NCBI RefSeq assembly: GCF_036013525.1
Contig: NZ_CP107853.1
Location: 4,588,001-4,652,000 of the forward strand
DNA length: 64,000 nt
From: Nonomuraea sp. NBC_00507
GTDB lineage: Bacteria > Actinomycetota > Actinomycetes > Streptosporangiales > Streptosporangiaceae
Reading direction: 5' to 3'
The translations under genes were made by a program, and so were the position numbers. The notes under the pieces were generated by a model, which saw only the letters and a program-made list of their open reading frames with translations, was not told the origin of the DNA and did not search any database. Below are positions 61,937 through 64,000 of this stretch, piece by piece (the stretch's first letter is position 1; every line of letters starts with the position of its first letter).

Positions 61937-62094
61937 TTGATCAACCCGTAGGCGATGGTCATCGACCCGATGCCCAGCACGATGAAGGCGATTTGGAGCC
62001 AGGAGAAGAGCGGTAAGCCGGACAGCCGCGGTTCGTGGGCGTTGAGCAGATCTGTCGGTGGATGTCCGGAACGCTTAGTTGTCAAGGAAGCCAT
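61933..62094 (-). CDS. Single-helix membrane peptide coupled to the kinase domain (53 aa)
   Basis: A short protein with one C-terminal transmembrane segment (LFSWLQIAFIVLGIGSMTIA then YGLIK), ending in an ATGA overlap with the ATPase-domain gene. The ATG at 62094 is chosen; the frame also opens at a GTG at 62130. Neither has a strong ribosome site. It could be the severed membrane part of a kinase or a membrane tether. No family is recognised. Confidence 0.45.
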   Translation of the reverse strand: MASLTTKRSGHPPTDLLNAHEPRLSGLPLFSWLQIAFIVLGIGSMTIAYGLIK

Positions 62095-62315
62095 GATGGA
62101 AGTAACCACGGTAAAGCTGTCCACAAGCACGCCCGTTCTCTGACCGGTTCATGACTGCGGTCATCGATCGAATACGACCTGCCGACGGCCCGGCCTTCGA
62201 GCGCGATCCCGGCGGATCCGCGCGGCCCAAGGCGGAACCTGTCGGCATCCGGCCCGGCGGGTGGCCTCCCCCGTTGGGGCCATCCGCCGAGGTCGGCTTG
62301 TGGTGGGGAGATTCG

Positions 62316-63023
62316 TCAAGCGATGGCTTTGACGGCTTGCATGATGAGTTCGGCGACGGCGCCGGGCTGGGAGGCGGGTAGTGCGTGTGAGGCGCCGGCG
62401 ATCTCCACTCGCTCGCGGGCACCGGCGCGTTCAGCCATGAACCGGTGCGCGGCCAGCGGGATGTTGAAGTCCAGCTCGGGATAGATGAACCAGGACGGTA
62501 GCTGCCGCCAGGCCGGTGCGTCGGAGGTGTCCTGCAGCGCCCGGTCGTTCAGCGGCCGCTGGGTGACGGCGTCCAGCGCGGCTCGCCCGGCCGGCAGGTC
62601 GGCCGCGAACTGCTGGTGGTAGCGCTCCTGACGGATGTACAGATCGGTGCTGCCATCCGGCAGCGCGACCGCGTTCAGCGTCTCGCCGAGCGTGCTGCCG
62701 GGGAAGCGGCCGCTGAGCTCGGCGATGCTCTCGCCTTGCTCGGGTGCGAACGCGGCTACGAACACCAGCGCTTTGACCTGTTCCTGGTCGCGTACGGCGT
62801 TGGAAATGACCTGGCCGCCGTAGGAATGGCCGGCCAGTACGACTGGGCCGGCGATCGAGGCCACCAGGCCGGCCACGATGTCGGCGTCGCCGGCCAGGCT
62901 GCGCAGCGGGTTGGCGACGGCGATCACGTTCAGGTCGTGCTCGTGCAGGTGGGTGATGACGCCGTTCCAGCTGGCGGATTCGGCGAAGGCGCCGTGGACG
63001 AGGATGACGGTGGGCGAGGTCAT
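62316..63023 (-). CDS. Alpha/beta hydrolase, EstC-like (235 aa)
   Basis: A cytoplasmic alpha/beta hydrolase: N-terminal VILVHGAFAESASWNGVITH, the nucleophile elbow LAGHSYGGQVISNAV and the base His in AGASHALPAS. This is the EstC/pyrethroid-hydrolase-like pattern common in actinobacteria. Its ATG overlaps the stop of the upstream gene (ATGA), so the two hydrolases are translationally coupled. Confidence 0.88.
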   Translation of the reverse strand: MTSPTVILVHGAFAESASWNGVITHLHEHDLNVIAVANPLRSLAGDADIVAGLVASIAGPVVLAGHSYGGQVISNAVRDQEQVKALVFVAAFAPEQGESIAELSGRFPGSTLGETLNAVALPDGSTDLYIRQERYHQQFAADLPAGRAALDAVTQRPLNDRALQDTSDAPAWRQLPSWFIYPELDFNIPLAAHRFMAERAGARERVEIAGASHALPASQPGAVAELIMQAVKAIA

Positions 63024-63976
63024 GACTGCTCCTGGTGGGTGTTCAGCGCGGTGGAAAGGAAATCGACGGCTTGGCGGATGGCGCCTTCGGCGGCGTGGGT
63101 GTCGCGCAGGGCGTTGAGCATCACGAAGTCGTGGATGATGCCCTGGTAGCGCACGGCGGTGACGGCGACGCCGGCCGCGCGTAGCTTGTCGGCGTAGGCT
63201 TCACCCTCGTCACGTAGCACGTCGGCCTCGGCGGTGATCACCAGCGCCGGCGGTAGGCTGGCGAGCTGGTCGGTGCCGGCTCGCAGCGGTGAGGCGGTGA
63301 TCTGCGCGCGCTGGTCAGGGTCGGTGGTGTACTGGTCCCAGAACCAGCGCATGCCGTCGCGGCGCAGGAAGTAGCCCTCGGCGAACTGCCGATAGGAGCC
63401 GGTGTCGAAGGCGGCGTCGGTGACCGGGTAGAACAGCACTTGCGCCGCCAACCCGATCGCGCCATCTTGTTCGGCCATCAGGGTGAGGGCGATGGCCATG
63501 TTCCCACCGACCGAGTCTCCGGCCACCGCCATCCGGGAGGCGTCCAGGCCGTGGCCGGCGCCGTGCTCGACCACCCAGCGCGCGGCGGTGTGGATCTGCT
63601 CGATCGCCACCGGGTAGCGGGCCTCGGGAGAGGCGCTGTAGTTGACGAACACCACCGCCGCACCGACGCCGAGAGCCAGCTCACGGGCCAGCCGGCCGTG
63701 GGTGTGATCGTTGCCGAACACCCAGCCGGCGCCGTGCACGTAGATGATCACAGGGAGCGAGCCGGCGGCGGCTGCCGGCCGGAACACGCTCACCGTCAGC
63801 TCGCCGGCGACCGTGAGGATCTCTTTGCTGGTGCCGGGCACCTCGATCTCCGGGCTCTGGGCCTCATCCACGGCCTTGCGGCCGTCGGCGGGATCGACGT
63901 CGAACAGGTAGGGCGGCGCCGCGGTCGCCTCGGCGAAGGCCTGCGCGGCAGGTTCGAGTACGGGCTTACGCTGCAT
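63020..63976 (-). CDS. Alpha/beta hydrolase, hormone-sensitive-lipase type (318 aa)
   Basis: An alpha/beta-hydrolase-3 (HSL group) esterase: the oxyanion motif VIIYVHGAGWVFGND (HGAG in place of HGGG), the nucleophile AVAGDSVGGNMAIAL, the Asp in ITAEADVLRDEGEAYADKL and the His in IIHDFVMLNA. It hydrolyses short acyl esters. The ATG at 63976 follows AAGGAGCG. Its stop overlaps the next gene start. The two coupled hydrolases may act on one substrate. Confidence 0.9.
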   Translation of the reverse strand: MQRKPVLEPAAQAFAEATAAPPYLFDVDPADGRKAVDEAQSPEIEVPGTSKEILTVAGELTVSVFRPAAAAGSLPVIIYVHGAGWVFGNDHTHGRLARELALGVGAAVVFVNYSASPEARYPVAIEQIHTAARWVVEHGAGHGLDASRMAVAGDSVGGNMAIALTLMAEQDGAIGLAAQVLFYPVTDAAFDTGSYRQFAEGYFLRRDGMRWFWDQYTTDPDQRAQITASPLRAGTDQLASLPPALVITAEADVLRDEGEAYADKLRAAGVAVTAVRYQGIIHDFVMLNALRDTHAAEGAIRQAVDFLSTALNTHQEQS

Positions 63977-64000
63977 GGATCGCGCTCCTTGCCAGAGGAA

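Overview
The window is a high-GC actinomycete chromosome segment. The gene content (LAL-type LuxR regulator, SigE-type sigma factor, YbaB/WXG100-type secretion module, deazaflavin nitroreductases, many TetR/LacI/AraC regulators, secreted actinobacterial hydrolases) fits a Streptosporangiales or Streptomyces-like soil organism, and a Nonomuraea-type genome is my best guess. This is inference, since no rRNA or housekeeping core gene is present. It looks like an accessory chromosome arm: about 45 intact genes are interspersed with roughly 20 truncated, frameshifted or scrambled gene remnants and several decayed insertion sequences.

Layout. 0-5.5 kb: an aromatic/alkene catabolic operon (iron carotenoid/stilbene-type oxygenase, small SnoaL-like protein, aldehyde dehydrogenase, amidohydrolase-2 decarboxylase) divergent from another SnoaL-like gene. 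5.6-8 kb: a pRiA4b-type protein and a patch of decayed genes. 7.9-11 kb: a type VII secretion/polymorphic-toxin-like locus (HEAT-like putative immunity protein, toxin-like protein, WXG100-like partner, two YbaB-like genes). 11.4-14.5 kb: a tightly overlapped operon of NodB-type deacetylase lipoprotein, ECF sigma factor and membrane-anchored propeller protein. 14.7-22.2 kb: a LacI regulon. Two copies of one 16-bp operator sit in front of a secreted esterase and in front of a sugar ABC importer followed by a GH68 fructan/sucrose enzyme.

22-28 kb: IS debris, a HIT protein, a tRNA 3' half (possible attachment site), an Ntn-hydrolase lipoprotein, nonribosomal-peptide debris, and a PLP decarboxylase-TetR pair behind a perfect palindrome. 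28-36 kb: kinase-like (APH) and DUF2855 genes, a hemerythrin gene next to a nitroreductase remnant, TetR, a broken esterase, and a secreted lectin-like protein. 36-40 kb: a LuxR (LAL) and an AraC regulator. 40-48.3 kb: remnant patches, a thioesterase and a GNAT gene, then an intact five-gene branched-chain amino acid type ABC transporter (substrate protein, two permeases, two ATPases), flanked on both sides by direct copies of a Mur-ligase gene fragment.

48.3-60 kb holds the most unusual content: three paralogous proteins of about 680-700 residues. Each joins a STAND-like P-loop ATPase, a GNAT-like domain and a C-terminal sigma-region-4-like helix-turn-helix. They are interleaved with single enzyme genes (FAD monooxygenase, SGNH hydrolase, SnoaL-like, epoxide-hydrolase-like, quinone oxidoreductase). 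I propose they are a family of ATP-dependent sensor-regulators that expanded locally. 60-64 kb: racemase and luciferase-like remnants, a nitroreductase-hemerythrin fusion, an ATPase-only histidine kinase coupled to a one-helix membrane peptide, and two overlapping alpha/beta hydrolases.
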